A DNA stretch of 64,000 bases from Lucinisca nassula (GCA_963580285.1 OY757024.1:123690045-123754044); one strand, 5' to 3'. Counted from the first letter of the stretch, positions 9,851 to 21,246 are shown. Numbers and translations are program-made. Notes: generated by a model from the sequence alone, not told the origin.

Positions 9851-10152
9851 TGTTTGTTTGTTTGATTTGAAGTTTAACGTCCCCGTCAACACTGTAAAGG
9901 TCATTTTGGAGACGTTGCTTTCAATTTTGTGGGACTTTTACCCAACATTGAGATAAAATGACATCTCAAGCCCTGCCGCCAAATGAAACCAATAGGGTTT
10001 ATAAGCATGGATGGGCCGACTCGCACCGCAATGCCTGGGTAGGCGTAGATCCTCTAAGCGGTTTACCGGAACTCATGTGTGGGTCGGTTTCGGCTCTGCG
10101 TGGGAGCACAATGCAGCCCATCTATTTCTTCAAGCCCCGATGGGCGGGGCCT
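9851..10152 (-). mobile_element. SINE-like repeat (family A), minus strand
   Basis: Family A in sense starts near GCCCATCGGGGCTTG, passes through CGCACACGAGTACTGGTAAA and GGGCTTGAGATGTCATTTCA, and ends GACGTTAAACCTCAAATC followed by a (CAAA)n tail. Here the tail is the TGTTTGTTTG at 9851. ACCTATTA occurs just outside the tail and again a few bases past the head, a possible target-site duplication. Clear duplications at other copies (28734, for example) support retroposition. No tRNA head is visible. Confidence 0.75.
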
Positions 10153-10822
10153 CAAATTAACCTATTAAAATATTCACGAATTGACATGCTCAACAAACGA
10201 ATAATTGGATACCCTTACAATGAATGAGCAACGGACATATACATTCACAAACCAGGGCAAATAAGATAATCTTTATGCCAATGACAACTATTAAGATCTC
10301 AATATGATTGATACGTGCAACATTTTTTTGTTTTTCATAATCTAATGCAACACAATTGAGTTTGATTGATTTGATTTATGCTAGAGGCACATTGGGGCTA
10401 CACCGACCGGAAATTATACTTATTATTGAAACTTTACTTACAAGTGGGTAACATATTAGTCACCTACTTGAGCACAACACTGTGTCACTAGTTCATCAAT
10501 ACGGTCTTACTAAACACTGCTGGGACTGACAAGGACTGGCAGGGACAGACAAGGACTGCACAAGGACACTTAAAATGTTGGAATATCAAATAAGAATGCA
10601 TGTTTTAAAATTTTAAAGAAACTATTTCAAAGATACTTTCATCGGGTGAGAAATAAGCCCATAACTATCTTTTTAGTGGGGGGGGGGGGGGCGTGAAAAA
10701 AAAAGCCATTTTAGGAAGTCTAACCCTAACGCAAACATAACTTTACAGTTTTTTTTTTTTTGGGGGGGGGGGGAGGGGGGAGGTTCAGACACGTAAAAAT
10801 ACGTATCTGAGTGTGAAAAGGG
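10153..10822. other. No gene recognised; G homopolymers
   Basis: AT-rich sequence with G runs at about 10677-10691 and 10762-10784. These runs are likely error-prone in the assembly. No coding signal seen. Confidence 0.5.
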
Positions 10823-11540
10823 TTGATAACGAAATGTCTGTGCTTGAACCCTCTCAGAGGATTGTCTATTTTTCCCCTCTCAGTAGGTCACAGATTAGGT
10901 GATGATTGGATATTGATAAAAAGAATGGAAAAGAATGGAAAGCAAATCAGACCTGAAAAGCCATCTGTTTTTATTCAAATGGACTCTTCCCTTATAGAGT
11001 GGGTTGCGTTTGATGTAAAATCAGACGTTTCCAGCGGTGGTAGTTAGACTAAGACCGAGGGTGATTTCCCTATTAATTAGAACTACTTGTCATTTTTCAT
11101 GCTCTGAGGGCTTTTTATTCAGATATGACTAATATACATGTCTATTCAGTCTGATAGTACGTGTGCTATAGCCTACGTCAATAATATTGGTGCAATAGGC
11201 TCATTAGTAATGAATTTGCTGGCATCCGAATTATGGCTGTGGTGTTTACAGAAAGGTAGTTTCATTATCTGCACCTTTCCTACCCGGTGTCTGTAATGCT
11301 GAGGCCGATTTTAACTCCAAGATTAATTTCAAATTCCACTGAATAGATGATAAAAATGGAGCTATTTCAGCGACTATATGAATAAAATTTTGGTCCTGAT
11401 GTTGATAGGTTTGTTACATGGTTTCCATGACCAGAAGCATGGCGTTGCGATGCTTTTTTTTTTAGTTGGGAAAGATAAACTTCCTTATTTTTTTGCTCCA
11501 TTTACCCTTATCAGTAGAATCTTGATTAAAATAGAAGTGA
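10823..11540 (+). pseudogene. Decayed DIRS-like RT-RNase H relic
   Basis: Broken frames carry DIRS-superfamily landmarks in the right order: SVFIQMDSSLIEWVAFDV (first RNase H strand, about 10968), SDSTCAIAYVNN (the family's SDSTTAVAYIN block, about 11150), then after a frame shift LPGVCNAEADFNSK (the LPG-N-AD-SR block, about 11280) and FFAPFTLISRILIKIE (the YAFPPFSLI block, about 11490). Several stops and frame shifts interrupt it. It is not a copy of the 2632 element at the protein level, since the blocks look Ngaro-like. The relic is cut at about 11540 by a repeat and resumes near 13330. Confidence 0.65.
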
Positions 11541-13210
11541 AGGCAATGATCAGGAATCGATACACAGCTCCCATCATAGACACCAAAGGGAATGAAACAA
11601 AAACATGAAACAACTATACTCTAATGGAAACAGCAATAGCGGAAAGCTAAAAGGACAACACTGAAATGGCAAAAGTCCAACTTGCTGGAGATATAATCAT
11701 ATGCAACATTTGTGTAAAGTTTGTTTAAAAATCCATCAATAAATGTAGGTTCTAGAGTGATGACAATATTTCTCTAAAAATAGTCATAGGGACCTTGACT
11801 TGAGGCCATGGCCGCGAAAGTAGATCTTGTTCAAGATATTATCATAAGCATCTTTTGTGTGAAGTTCTATATAAATAATAAATGAAGGCGGTAGAATGAT
11901 GACAAAGTTTTTCTAAAAATAGCCAAAAGTGACCTAGATCTTGAGGTCATGACCTTGAAAGTCAAAGCAACTCGAGATATTATCATAAGAAACATTTGTG
12001 TGAAGTTTTATAAACATCCATCAATAAATGTAGGCACTAGAGCGATGACAAAGGTTTTTCTAAAAATAGCCACAGTGACCTTGACCTTGAAAGTCGAAAT
12101 AGCTCCAGATATTGCCATAAGGAACATTTGTGTGAAGTTATACTGAAATCGGTGAAGAAATGTAAGCGCTAGAGCCATGGCAAAGTTTTTCTAAAAATAG
12201 CCATAGTGACCTTGACCTTGAAAGTCAAACTCGCTTGAGATATTGTCATAAGGAACATTTGTGTGAAGTTATATTGAAATCAGTGGAGAAATGTAGTCAT
12301 TAGAGCGATGACAAAGTTTTTTTAAAAATAGCCAAAGTGACTGTGACCTTGAAAGTCGAAATCGCTCGAGATATTGTCAAAAGGAACATTTGTTTGAAGT
12401 TGTTTGAAGTTATATTGAAATCGGTGAAGAATTGTAAGCGCTAGAGCCATGACAAAGTTTTTGTAAAAATAGCAACAGTGACCTTGACCTTGAAAGTGGA
12501 ACTCGCTACAGATATTGTCAGAAGGAACATTTGTGTGAAGTAATATTGAAATTGGTGAAATAAAATGTAAGCGCTAGAGCAATGACAAAGTTTTTCTAAA
12601 AATAGCCACAGTGACCTTGACTTTGAAAGTCGAACTCCTTCGAGGTATTGTCATTAGGAACATTTGTGTGAAGTTATATTGAAATCCGTGACGAAAGGTA
12701 GGGGCTAGAGCAATGACAAAATTTTTTCTAAAAATAGCTACAGTGACCTTAACCTTGAGGTCATGACCCTGAAAGTCGAGCTAGCTCGAGAAATGTAGGC
12801 GCTGGAGCGATGATAAAGTTTTTCTACAAATAGCCATTTTGACCTTGACCTTGAAAGTCAAAACAGCTTGAGATATTGTCATAAGGAACATTTGTGTGAA
12901 GTTATATTGAAATCAGTGAAGAAATGTAGGCGCTAGAGCGATGACAAACTTTTTCTAAAAATAGCCACAATGACCTAGACCTTGAGGTCATGACCTTGAA
13001 AGTCGAACTCGCTCCAGATATTGTCATAAGAAGCATTTGTGTGAAGTTATATTGAAATCAGTGAAGAAATGTAGGCACTACAGCGATGACAAAATTTTTC
13101 TAAAAATAGCCACAGTGACCTTGACCTTGAGGCCATGAAATTTAAACTCACACCCAAGTCCGTCGTGACAAATAATTTGTTCAGTCCACATGTTGAAGCC
13201 ATGTGATCGG
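11540..13210 (+). repeat. Dispersed repeat with ~120-bp tandem core, nested in the DIRS relic
   Basis: Its core (about 11690-13160) is roughly a dozen units of 115-130 bp marked by ATATTGTCATAAGGAACATT, GCGATGACAAAGTTTTTCTA and GTGACCTTGACCTTGA. Its left flank (GGCAATGATCAG..., 11546-11690) matches 16645-16790, and GACAAATAATTTGTTC near 13168 matches 17206, so a second copy of the same element without the core lies there. Coding blocks of one relic on both sides show it is an insertion. Confidence 0.7.
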
Positions 13211-13329
13211 AAAATCACGTCATGCGGTTTCATTTTAATTCATTCAAGGGCGTTACACCCCTCTCCACCCCCCCCCCCCCCCCCCCATTGATTTTATAAG
13301 ATGAAGTAGACAGAGTTTTAATGGTAATT

Positions 13330-13671
13330 ACACACAGTGGACTTCTCAGTCGTGGTTTCCATTACTTTTATCTATGTTGATTTCTTCTCCCATTAGAATT
13401 CCAAGACATGTAGGTCAAGTGGCGCAGCCACACAATGGGCTTCCATCATCCCTTGGGGAGAAAGCTATCGCTGATTGGGGTTATTGTCTCAGGGCGTCCC
13501 TCAAGACAATTGGCGCTTCAGCAGACATTATTAGAACTTTTTAACAGAGGTTGTTCTCTGCAGCAGATATTTAAGACTGGGGACTGGTCATCTGATAAAA
13601 AGTTCTATTTACATCCAGAATCTCAGAAGTCTTATTCCCAGGTTTCTTTTGTGGATTCTGTCCTGTCATAA
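13330..13671 (+). pseudogene. Rest of decayed DIRS-like relic (RT tail and recombinase C-terminus)
   Basis: Bases about 13345-13410 read QSWFPLLLSMLISSPIRIPR, the DIRS RT tail. The open frame ending at 13671 reads GCSLQQIFKTGDWSSDKKFY, which resembles the C-terminal box of the recombinase around the GdWsSd turn and nucleophile tyrosine. The catalytic Arg and His boxes are absent, so the middle is deleted. The second part is a weaker match than the first. Confidence 0.5.
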
Positions 13672-14020
13672 AGTATTTTTTGGTCTCATTAAATGGATTT
13701 TTTGTTGATCTGTAAACATGCTCTATCATACATGTGAATCCAAAGGCTTGCACATTTGTGATGGATGAGGGAGATAACTGAAGCAAGCCGGAGACGAGCA
13801 TGTATGAACCCTTCCCTGTAATATATATAATTCCCTCCCATTTCATGGTTTTCAACAAAATGGCTGTCTTTAAATTATGACTTGCACACTTGTAGCTTCC
13901 GGTTTTATAGGTAAAGGTCATTATCGAATCAGCTGTTTTTTTTACCTTTGTTATAAATAGCGCCAAATTCGACTAGCAGAACGAATTGATCTATCATACG
14001 GAATCATTCTTCAGCTATGT
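13672..14020. other. No gene recognised
   Basis: Minus-strand open frame across 13571-13966 has no recognisable similarity and crosses the relic; treated as non-coding. Confidence 0.5.
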
Positions 14021-14021
14021 A

Positions 14022-14226
14022 CAGTAAAATTCCGCTATTTAGACCACATAAAATTAAAACTAAATCTGCTTTCAAGAGCTTACTGAGAAGGGTTCAGTTA
14101 TTCTTTCTATGTATTTTCAAACCCAGTGTCTCCTTATAAGAGACCACCTTTGGGACAGTTCAAAAGTGGTCTTAAAGACCACTTTTGGACAGTCCCAAAG
14201 GTGGTCTTAATATAGGAACTTTACTG
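14022..14226 (+). mobile_element. Pogo/Tigger-like palindromic MITE, copy 1
   Basis: Ends CAGTAAAATTCCGCTATTTA and its inverse (TAGGAACTTTACTG), preceded by TA. The interior carries the inverted blocks GTGGTCTTAAAGACCAC and GACAGTCCCAAAGGTGGTC. The ends resemble pogo/Tigger termini (CAGT...). 205 bp, no coding capacity. Confidence 0.75.
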
Positions 14227-14326
14227 AATATGTTTAACATTCTTTTCTTTTGGCATTATTATGTAACAGTGTCCTATCACAAGTACTTTATAGGGCCCTT
14301 CGTTAACCTGCATCTTACCTTAACAG

Positions 14327-14605
14327 AGGGCCCCTGCCCATCGGGGCTTGGAGAAATAAATTTGGCTGCATGGTGCTTTCCACGCAGAGCTGAAACCGAC
14401 CGCACACAGGAGTACTGTTAAACCACTGACTCAGAATGCATAAGCCTGCCCAGGCAAAGTGGTGCGTGTCGGACAGCCCATGCATATAAACACTATTGGT
14501 TTCATTGGCTGGCAGGGCTTGAGGTGTCAATTCAGTGTCACAAAATTGGAAGCAGCATCTTCAAAATGACCTTTATAGTGTTGGTGGTGACATTAAACCT
14601 AAACA
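14327..14605 (+). mobile_element. SINE-like repeat (family A)
   Basis: Head GGCCCCTGCCCATCGGGGCT, tail CATTAAACCTAAACAAC. It directly abuts the start of the 14606 element. Confidence 0.75.
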
Positions 14606-16618
14606 ACAGGGCCCTGGTTCGCTCGCCTGTGTATCACTGTCTCGAGTACATTCTATTTTTAGCTCTGGTGGCCATCTTGTTCATCAGCAGAGTGATTTTA
14701 GCTTATTTGGTAGGGAGTAACCTAGGCAACATTCCTGTGAAGTTTGAATCAAATTGGCCTTAGGGTTTAGGAGGAGTTCACGTTTGAATCAAATTTACAA
14801 TATTTTTCTATTTTCAGCTCCGGTGGCCATTTTGTTCATCATATCGGGATCGTTTTAGCCCTTTTGGTAGAGGGTCATCTAAGCAACATTACTTCGAAGT
14901 TTGAATGAAATTGGCCCAAGGGTACAGGAGGAATTGTCATTTGAAGATTTTTTTTTATTTTTAGCTCTGGCAGTCATCTTGTTCATTTGAGTGGAATGAG
15001 TTTTAACTATTTTGGTAGGGATTCATCTAGGCAACAATCCTGTGAAGTTTTAAATCGAATTGGCCCAAGGGTTTAGAAGGAGTTCGCATTTGAAGCAAAT
15101 TTACAATGTTTTTTCTATTTTTAGCTCTTGTGACCATTTGTTAATCGTTTATGCTATTTTCCTAGAGGGCCATCTACACAACATTCCAATGAAGTTTAGA
15201 AGCCATCATGGCGAAGTGGTCATGCTACTTGCCTTGTAAACCAGGGGTAGCAGGATCGATCCTGGGCTTCTCCAGACTTTCAGATGAGTCTTTTAACTGA
15301 GGTCCCATCACCGTATGACATTAGCTGTTGGTGAGACTTAAACTCAAACACTCACTCCTATGAAGTTTGAATGAAATTGGCCGAAGGGTACAGGAGTTAT
15401 CGCTTAAATGTTGTTTTTTTTTCTATTTTTGCTCTGGGGGCCATCTTGTTCATCAGAGCGGAACAATTTTAGCTATTTTGGTATAGAGTCACCTAATAAC
15501 ATTCCTGTGAAGTTTGAAAAAAATTGGCCCAAGGGTTTTGTAGGAGTCCATGTTTGAAGCAAATTTACAATTTTTTTTCTATTTTTAGCTATGGTGGCCA
15601 TTTTCCTCACCAGAGCAGGATCGATTTAGCTATTTTGGTAGACGGTCATCTAAGCAAAACTCCTATGAATTGGGAATGAAATTGGCCCAAGGTTACATGC
15701 CAAATATGAAGGCTCTATCTCATATGGTTCAAAAGTTATGATAAAGTAGGTCACAGGTCAAATCTTTATATGAGTGGAAAGCCCTTGTCACAAGGAACCT
15801 ACATGCTCTATCTCAAACGGTTCAAAAGTTATGACAAAACCTACTGAACTACTTTTTGATTTGACATGACCCATATTCGAACTTAACGGAGATATTATCA
15901 AGATGATCATTCTGAGCAAGTTTTATGTTGATTTGACTAAAACTTTGGCCTCTTAGAGTGTACAAAACGTTTTTCTATGATTTGACCTGCTGACCTACTT
16001 TTTGACCCGACATGACCCATATTCAAACTTGACCCAGATATTGTCAAGATGATCATTCTGACCAAGTTTGGTGATTATCGGACCAAAACTGGGGCCTCTA
16101 GTGTGTTCACAAGGTTTTTCAACAATCTGACCTACTTATTGACCAGACATGTCCCATATTCGAAATAACAGAGATATCGTCAAATGGTCATTTTGAGCAA
16201 GTTTGATGACGATTGGACCAAAACTGTGGCCTCTTAGTGTTCACAAGGTTTTTCTATGATTTGACCTACTGACCTACTTTTTGACCCGACATGACCCATA
16301 TTCAAACTTGACCGAGATATTGTCAAGATGATCATTCTGAGCAAGTTTGAAGACAATAGGACCAAAACTTTGGCCTCTTAGAGTGTTCACAAGGTTTTTC
16401 TTTGACCTACTGACCTACCTTTTGACCAGCCATTACCCATATTCGAACTTGACCGAGATATTGTCATAATGATCATTCTGACCAAGTTTGATTATGATTG
16501 GCCCAAAACTGTGACCTCTAGTGTGTTCACAAGAAAAGTTTACGGATGCACGCACGGATGAATGACGGACAAAAAGTGATCCCAAAAGCTCACCTCGTCA
16601 CTATGTGACAGGTGAGCT
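14606..16618 (+). mobile_element. Tandem-cored repeat element 3 (mixed core)
   Basis: Starts CAGGGCCCTGGTTCGCTCGC and ends with a hairpin (GTCAC, loop TAT, GTGAC) plus AGGTGAGCTAA. The first part repeats units of about 165-180 bp marked by TTTTAGCTCTGGTGGCCAT and GAATGAAATTGGCC. The second part (from about 15840) repeats units marked by TTTGACCCGACATGACCCAT and GATATTGTCAAGATGATCAT. A SINE is nested at 15202. Confidence 0.75.
15202..15355 (+). mobile_element. tRNA-derived SINE (family B), nested in element 3
   Basis: The head is tRNA-like: GGCGAAGTGGTCATGC in the A-box place and GGATCGATCC in the B-box place. The body has AGTCTTTTAACTGAGGTCCC, shared with the copy at 55962. TCCAATGAAGTTTAGAA before it and TCCTATGAAGTTTGAA after it are an imperfect target-site duplication of about 16 bases. 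Not a functional tRNA, since the acceptor stem does not close. Confidence 0.75.
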
Positions 16619-16904
16619 AAAAAATGAAAACATCTCAATAGAAACGAAGGCAATGATCAGAAATTGAAGAAAAAGAGAAAGGAAAGGGAAAGAAACACCG
16701 ACATAAAACAACTTCACCATAATGAACACATCACGTGTGGAAACTTAAAGGACACAGATACATTCCCACAAAATGGCCAAACAGCAATCCAAAATAAGAC
16801 ATTAGCAATACACACATGCAAAGACAACCTATAGTAATAATAAACCACAACAAAAGAACCGTCTTGGAACGGTCAATGAAAAGTGTTTTACTGGGAGGCC
16901 AAAA
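16619..16904. repeat. Left flank of a second copy of the 11540-type repeat
   Basis: 16645-16790 aligns with 11546-11690 (GGCAATGATCAG, ATAAAACAACTT versus ATGAAACAACTA, ACTTAAAGGACA versus GCTAAAAGGACA). Confidence 0.6.
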
Positions 16905-17175
16905 TCATTATGAAAACACACTTATACAAATACATTGTAACCTTTATCGCCGAAAAAATGAAAATTTTGAGATGAAAAATTGTGATATTTTTCTTATTTC
17001 TGCTCAAAATATAGATTATTGGTACTTGTTAGAACCGCCTCATTGAGGCGGTTCTAACAAGTACCCACAATCTATATTTTAGAGCAGAAATAAGAAAATA
17101 AGGTTTACCCGTAAAAACCCCAGTTTTACTATATAAAAGTGGGGTTCAAAATTATATAGAGGTGCTTTCGTGATG
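16905..17175 (-). mobile_element. Palindromic MITE, copy 2
   Basis: Full copy with central perfect palindrome AACCGCCTCATTGAGGCGGT(T), flanked by inverted TACTTGTTAGAACC/GGTTCTAACAAGTA and ATCTATATTTTA blocks. One outer arm carries its own small hairpin AACCCCAGT/ACTATATAAAAGTGGGGTT. Confidence 0.85.
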
Positions 17176-17685
17176 CAATTCACCCATGGTTCTGTCATGG
17201 TTTTGACAAATAATTTGTTTGGTCCGCATGAATGATTTCTAACTCATCAGTGCAACATCTCCGAGAACATAAAAATCAAATGAGTTCAGAGATGAAACAA
17301 TGATGAGGACTCAACAGCATGAAACAACTGAATTGTTGGGGAAAATAAATAACAGTAGTTGGACTCCAGTGGGCCCTTTCAATGTCAATGTGACAAATTG
17401 TCAAGGTGGCATTTGATATTTTCACCCTTTTGATGACTTCCCTTGATGTGGCAAATAATTCACAATGAAATAAAGGTGTTCAGAATTACTAAGTTCTGAA
17501 AATATGGTTTCATGCAATTAGGCGACAACACAGGTCCATGTGTAAATCCATGAGGATTTGTTTCTGTTGTCTTGGATTCTGATGAAATAAAGAACAACTA
17601 GATTTTGCATGCATCTCTCTTCTTTTATTTGTCAATGATTACAAAAATATTATCAGTCACAGAACTGTAGACACTTAGATTTGGG
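17176..17685. other. No gene recognised
   Basis: The first part (near 17206) is repeat-related to 13168. The rest shows no coding signal. Confidence 0.5.
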
Positions 17686-17986
17686 GATACAAAAACACGC
17701 CTATATAATTTTGACCCCCGTTAACCCCACTTTTATATAGTAAAACTGGGTTTTGCAGGGTTATAAATTATTTTTCTTATTTCTGCTCAAAACATGGATA
17801 CTCTTTAGAACTGCCTAAACTTCTGCTCAAAAACAGAGATCTTGTGGGTACTCCTTAGAACTGCCTCGTCGAGGCGGTTCTAAAGAGTATCCACAATCTA
17901 TGTTTTGAGCAGAAATAAGAAAATTATAAAAAAAAAATTCGGTGGTAAAATTTACAATGTATTTGTATAGGCGTGTTTTCTTAATG
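17686..17986 (+). mobile_element. Palindromic MITE, copy 3, with likely target duplication
   Basis: TTGGGGATA occurs at both edges (about 17680 and 17987), suggesting a short target-site duplication. An extra partial duplication of the centre (GAACTGCCTAAACTTCTGCT) precedes the main palindrome CTGCCTCGTCGAGGCGGTTC. Confidence 0.8.
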
Positions 17987-18062
17987 TTGGGGATATGAAA
18001 CCAACTTTCAGTTGAGCAGTCTGTTCCCCTTGTCAAAATAACATGCTTGTAACAATATCTAT

Positions 18063-18716
18063 TGTCAGATCCTGGTAAGGCACTGTTAAGTCCTGGTACA
18101 ACATTGTTAAGACAATCCTGTAAACATTATCAAAACCTGACAAGACATTATCAAATCCTGGCAAGAAAGTGTCAAACCATGACAAGACATTGTCAAATCC
18201 TGGTGAAACATTGTGGAAGCCTGTTAAGACATTGTCAAATCCTGCCAAGACATTGTCAAATCCTGTGAAGACATTGTCAAATCCTGTTAAGACATTGTCA
18301 AATCCTGGTCAGACATTGTCAAATCCTGTTAAGACATTGTTAAATGCTGCCAAGACATTTTCAAAACCTGGCGAGTCATTGTCAAATGCTGGTGAGGCAT
18401 CGTCAAATCCTGGTAAGACATTGTCAAATACTAGTAAGTCACTGTCAAATCATGGAGACACACTGAATATCCTGGTGAGACAGGCATATCCTGATAAGAC
18501 ATTGTCAAATGCTGGTTGGACATCATCAAATCCTGATAAGACAATGTCAAAACCAGGAGAATCTGTCAAATCCTGGTAGAACATTGTCGAATCTGCGGAG
18601 ACATTGTCAAATCCTCATGAGGGCATTTTCAAATCCTGGTGAGACAATGTCAAATCCTGGTAAGTCACTGTCAAATCCTGATAAGTCATTATCAAATCCT
18701 GATAAGACATTGTTAC
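18063..18716 (+). repeat. 21-bp minisatellite
   Basis: About 31 copies of a unit like GACATTGTCAAATCCTGGTAA. Because 21 is a multiple of three, the array stays open in several frames and yields a seven-residue KTLSNPG-type peptide repeat. There is no start context, splice site or non-repeat coding flank, so I do not call a gene. Confidence 0.9.
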
Positions 18717-18977
18717 AAGTGTCACCAGAGACATGCTTATTAACAAAAATGGAAGTGTCCATGAGTGAAAACAAGAGCTGTCGCATGAAAGCATAGTTCC
18801 CCTGTTTCGCGCCTTCAAGATATAAGGTAAAATTATTGAACCATGAAATATAGATCACACTCACCTACATATAGTTTAAGGTCAATCATCAGGTCACATG
18901 GAACATATATTCCAGATATTACATTTCAGAATCAAATTGTGTCTGAATTATAAGGCTAATCATTGAACCTTGAAAAA

Positions 18978-18992
18978 AGGTCACACTGACCT
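18978..18992 (+). promoter_or_regulatory. Perfect ERE-type palindrome
   Basis: AGGTCACACTGACCT: inverted AGGTCA half-sites with a 3-base spacer, the estrogen-receptor element consensus. It is one unit of a tandem array; function is untested. Confidence 0.45.
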
Positions 18993-19104
18993 AGATATAT
19001 TTCTATATCAATCATCTGGTCACATGGAACTGAATATTCAGATATGAAGTTTCTCACTCCAATAGTATTCAAGATATAAGTCAGTCATTGAACCATGTAA
19101 AAAA

Positions 19105-19119
19105 AGGTCAAACTGACCT
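19105..19119 (+). promoter_or_regulatory. Perfect ERE-type palindrome
   Basis: AGGTCAAACTGACCT in the next unit of the same array, 127 bases after the first. Confidence 0.45.
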
Positions 19120-19361
19120 AGATATATTTTGAGGTCAATCATCTGGTTGCATTGAAGTAATATCCCAGGTATAACATTTTGTTATCAAAATATTAATTAA
19201 GATAATAGGCAAAATCACTGAGCCATGAAATATAGGTTACAATGACCTAGATATATTTTGAGGTCAATCAGCAGGTCAAATGGAACTAATAATCAAGGTA
19301 TGACATTTCTTTATCAAATAGTATTCAAGATAATAGGCAAAATCAGTGAACCATGAAATAT

Positions 19362-19376
19362 AGGTCACACTGACCA
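19362..19376 (+). promoter_or_regulatory. ERE-type palindrome (core perfect)
   Basis: AGGTCACACTGACCA: the GGTCA-N3-TGACC core is perfect, with the last outer base changed. Confidence 0.4.
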
Positions 19377-19736
19377 AGATATATTTTGAGGTTAATCATG
19401 GGGTCACATGGAACTAATAATCCAGGTACGACATTTTTCCATCAAATAGTATTCAAGATAATAATCAAAATCAGTGAACCATGAAATATAGGTCATAGTA
19501 TATTTGGTGGTCAATTATCGGGTCACATGGATGTAATAGTCCAGGTATGACATTTCTCTTTCGAATAGTATTCAAGATAATAGGCAAAGTCACTGAACCA
19601 TGAAAAATAGGTCACATTGCTCTAGATATATTTTGAGGTCAATCATGGGGTCACATGGCACTAATATCCAAGGTATGACATTTCTCAAACAAATAGTCTT
19701 CAAGATATAAGGCAAAATCACTGAACCATGAAATAT

Positions 19737-19751
19737 AGGTCACAGTGACCT
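19737..19751 (+). promoter_or_regulatory. Perfect ERE-type palindrome
   Basis: AGGTCACAGTGACCT, the consensus inverted repeat with spacer CAG. Confidence 0.45.
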
Positions 19752-20381
19752 AGATATATTTTGAGGTCAATCATGGGGTCACATGGTACTAATACCCCAG
19801 GTATGACATTTCTCCAACAAATAGTCTTCAAGATATAAGGCAAAATCACTGGCCCGTGAAATGTAGGTCACCATGACCTTCACCCTTTTTCACTTGAACC
19901 AATATCACATGGTTGGCTGATATATAACCAATTTTGTTTATAACTCATTAGCATATTGGAAACATATATAACAAATTACAAAGGTGTTCTAGATTTTGAC
20001 CACTAGCCCCACCCCATCCGTCCTCCCAGGCATGAACCCAGGGGTGTGTTGCCTTGGAACCTCAGAAGACACGCCCGGGTATCCAACTTGTAAAATATGA
20101 ATCCCTTGTGATGAGTGTCTGTTGAGATATAAGCAATTCAAAAACTTTAACACAGGTGTTCTAGATTTTGACCCCTAGCCCGACCCCCGGGGCATGAACC
20201 CTGGGTCTGTTGTCTTTGAATATCAGAAGACCCTCCCAGGTACTTAAGTTCCAAATATGAGTGGACTGTGATGAGTGACTGTTGAGATATAAGCATTTCA
20301 AAAACTTTAACGCAGTGTGACGGGAACGCACACAAATGAGATGACAACAACAGCTCTCCATGTACTTCGTACAGGCGAGCT

Positions 20382-20767
20382 AAAAATATGAATTTAACCC
20401 CAAGTTTATATGTGTCTACAGTTCTAAATCACAGATTAGTTGACAAATCAAATATCTCAATCATCTCTTTCAAAATAAAAGTTATCATTATCTTAAACAT
20501 TTATCTTAAACATAGTAATCATTATTCTCTACTAGCCCACAAAGTGCTAAGCATAAAATTAACCCACGACAACTGTCGTCTGCTTTGTCATCTGCCGGCT
20601 ACTTTAAAAGTCATTTTTGCAAACAGTCCTAGTATGAAAAAAAATATTTCTGAAAAGTTTGCAAGCAGATTCAGCAGACGACATATTCAGACAACATTTA
20701 CAGATGTAGTTTTTCTCAGAATCTTAAGTACATGTACATAGAGGAAATTTCCTTTTTTATGTGAACA
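20382..20767. other. No gene recognised
   Basis: A plus-strand open frame of 117 codons (20388-20741) has no recognisable domain, is AT-rich and lacks splice context. I treat it as chance. Confidence 0.45.
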
Positions 20768-20945
20768 AAGGTTGTGGGTACTTGTTAGAACCGCCTCAAC
20801 AAGGCAGTTCTAAAACAAGCACCTACAACCTACGTTTGTAACATAAATAAGGAAAATATCACTGCCGCAATTTTCTTAAAAAAAGTAACGGTTTTTGAGA
20901 TATGAAATACCGCACTACATGTCTCAAGGATGTGTTGTTACGATG
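20768..20945 (-). mobile_element. Palindromic MITE, copy 4 (left arm truncated)
   Basis: Centre GAACCGCCTCAACAAGGCAG and right arm to TGTTGTTACGAT. It belongs to a second subfamily whose ends read GTGTGTTATCGTAAT. Confidence 0.7.
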
Positions 20946-21000
20946 CTGTTAAGGGAAAGAAATTGCTTCCATTGGGTACAAATTCTTTCCTTTCAGTGTA

Positions 21001-21246
21001 ACATTACGATAACATACCCGTGCGTCATAGTGCATGTTTTGCATCTCCAAAACGGTAAATTTTCATATGATATTATTCTTATTTATACTCAAAACATAGG
21101 TTGTTGGTACTCGTTAGAACTGCCTCATTGAGGCGGTTCTAACGAGTACCCACAACCTATGTCTAGGAGCAGAAATAAGAAAAAAAATGTACCCCTGTAA
21201 ACCCCAGTTTTCTCTATATAAAGTGATGTTTATTTCACGGACTTGT
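21001..21246 (-). mobile_element. Palindromic MITE, copy 5
   Basis: Starts ACATTACGATAACATACCCG. Centre GAACTGCCTCATTGAGGCGG; outer arm TAAACCCCAGTTTTCTCTAT. Confidence 0.8.

Larger units (their letters stand above)
18772..20381 (+). mobile_element. Tandem-cored repeat element 4 (~120-bp core with ERE-like palindromes)
   Basis: Starts CAAGAGCTGT and ends ACAGCTCT, then a hairpin (TGTAC, loop TTC, GTACA), then GGCGAGCTAAA. AGAGCTGT/ACAGCTCT is a subterminal inverted repeat. The core has about nine units of 120-127 bp marked by CATGAAATATAGGTCACA and GATATATTTTGAGGTCAATC. The 3' third (19880-20320) is a different repeat with CTAGATTTTGACC. Confidence 0.75.

Noticed and set aside
13571..13966. 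131-codon minus-strand frame
   Set aside because: Partly antisense to the recombinase-like relic; no recognisable domain.
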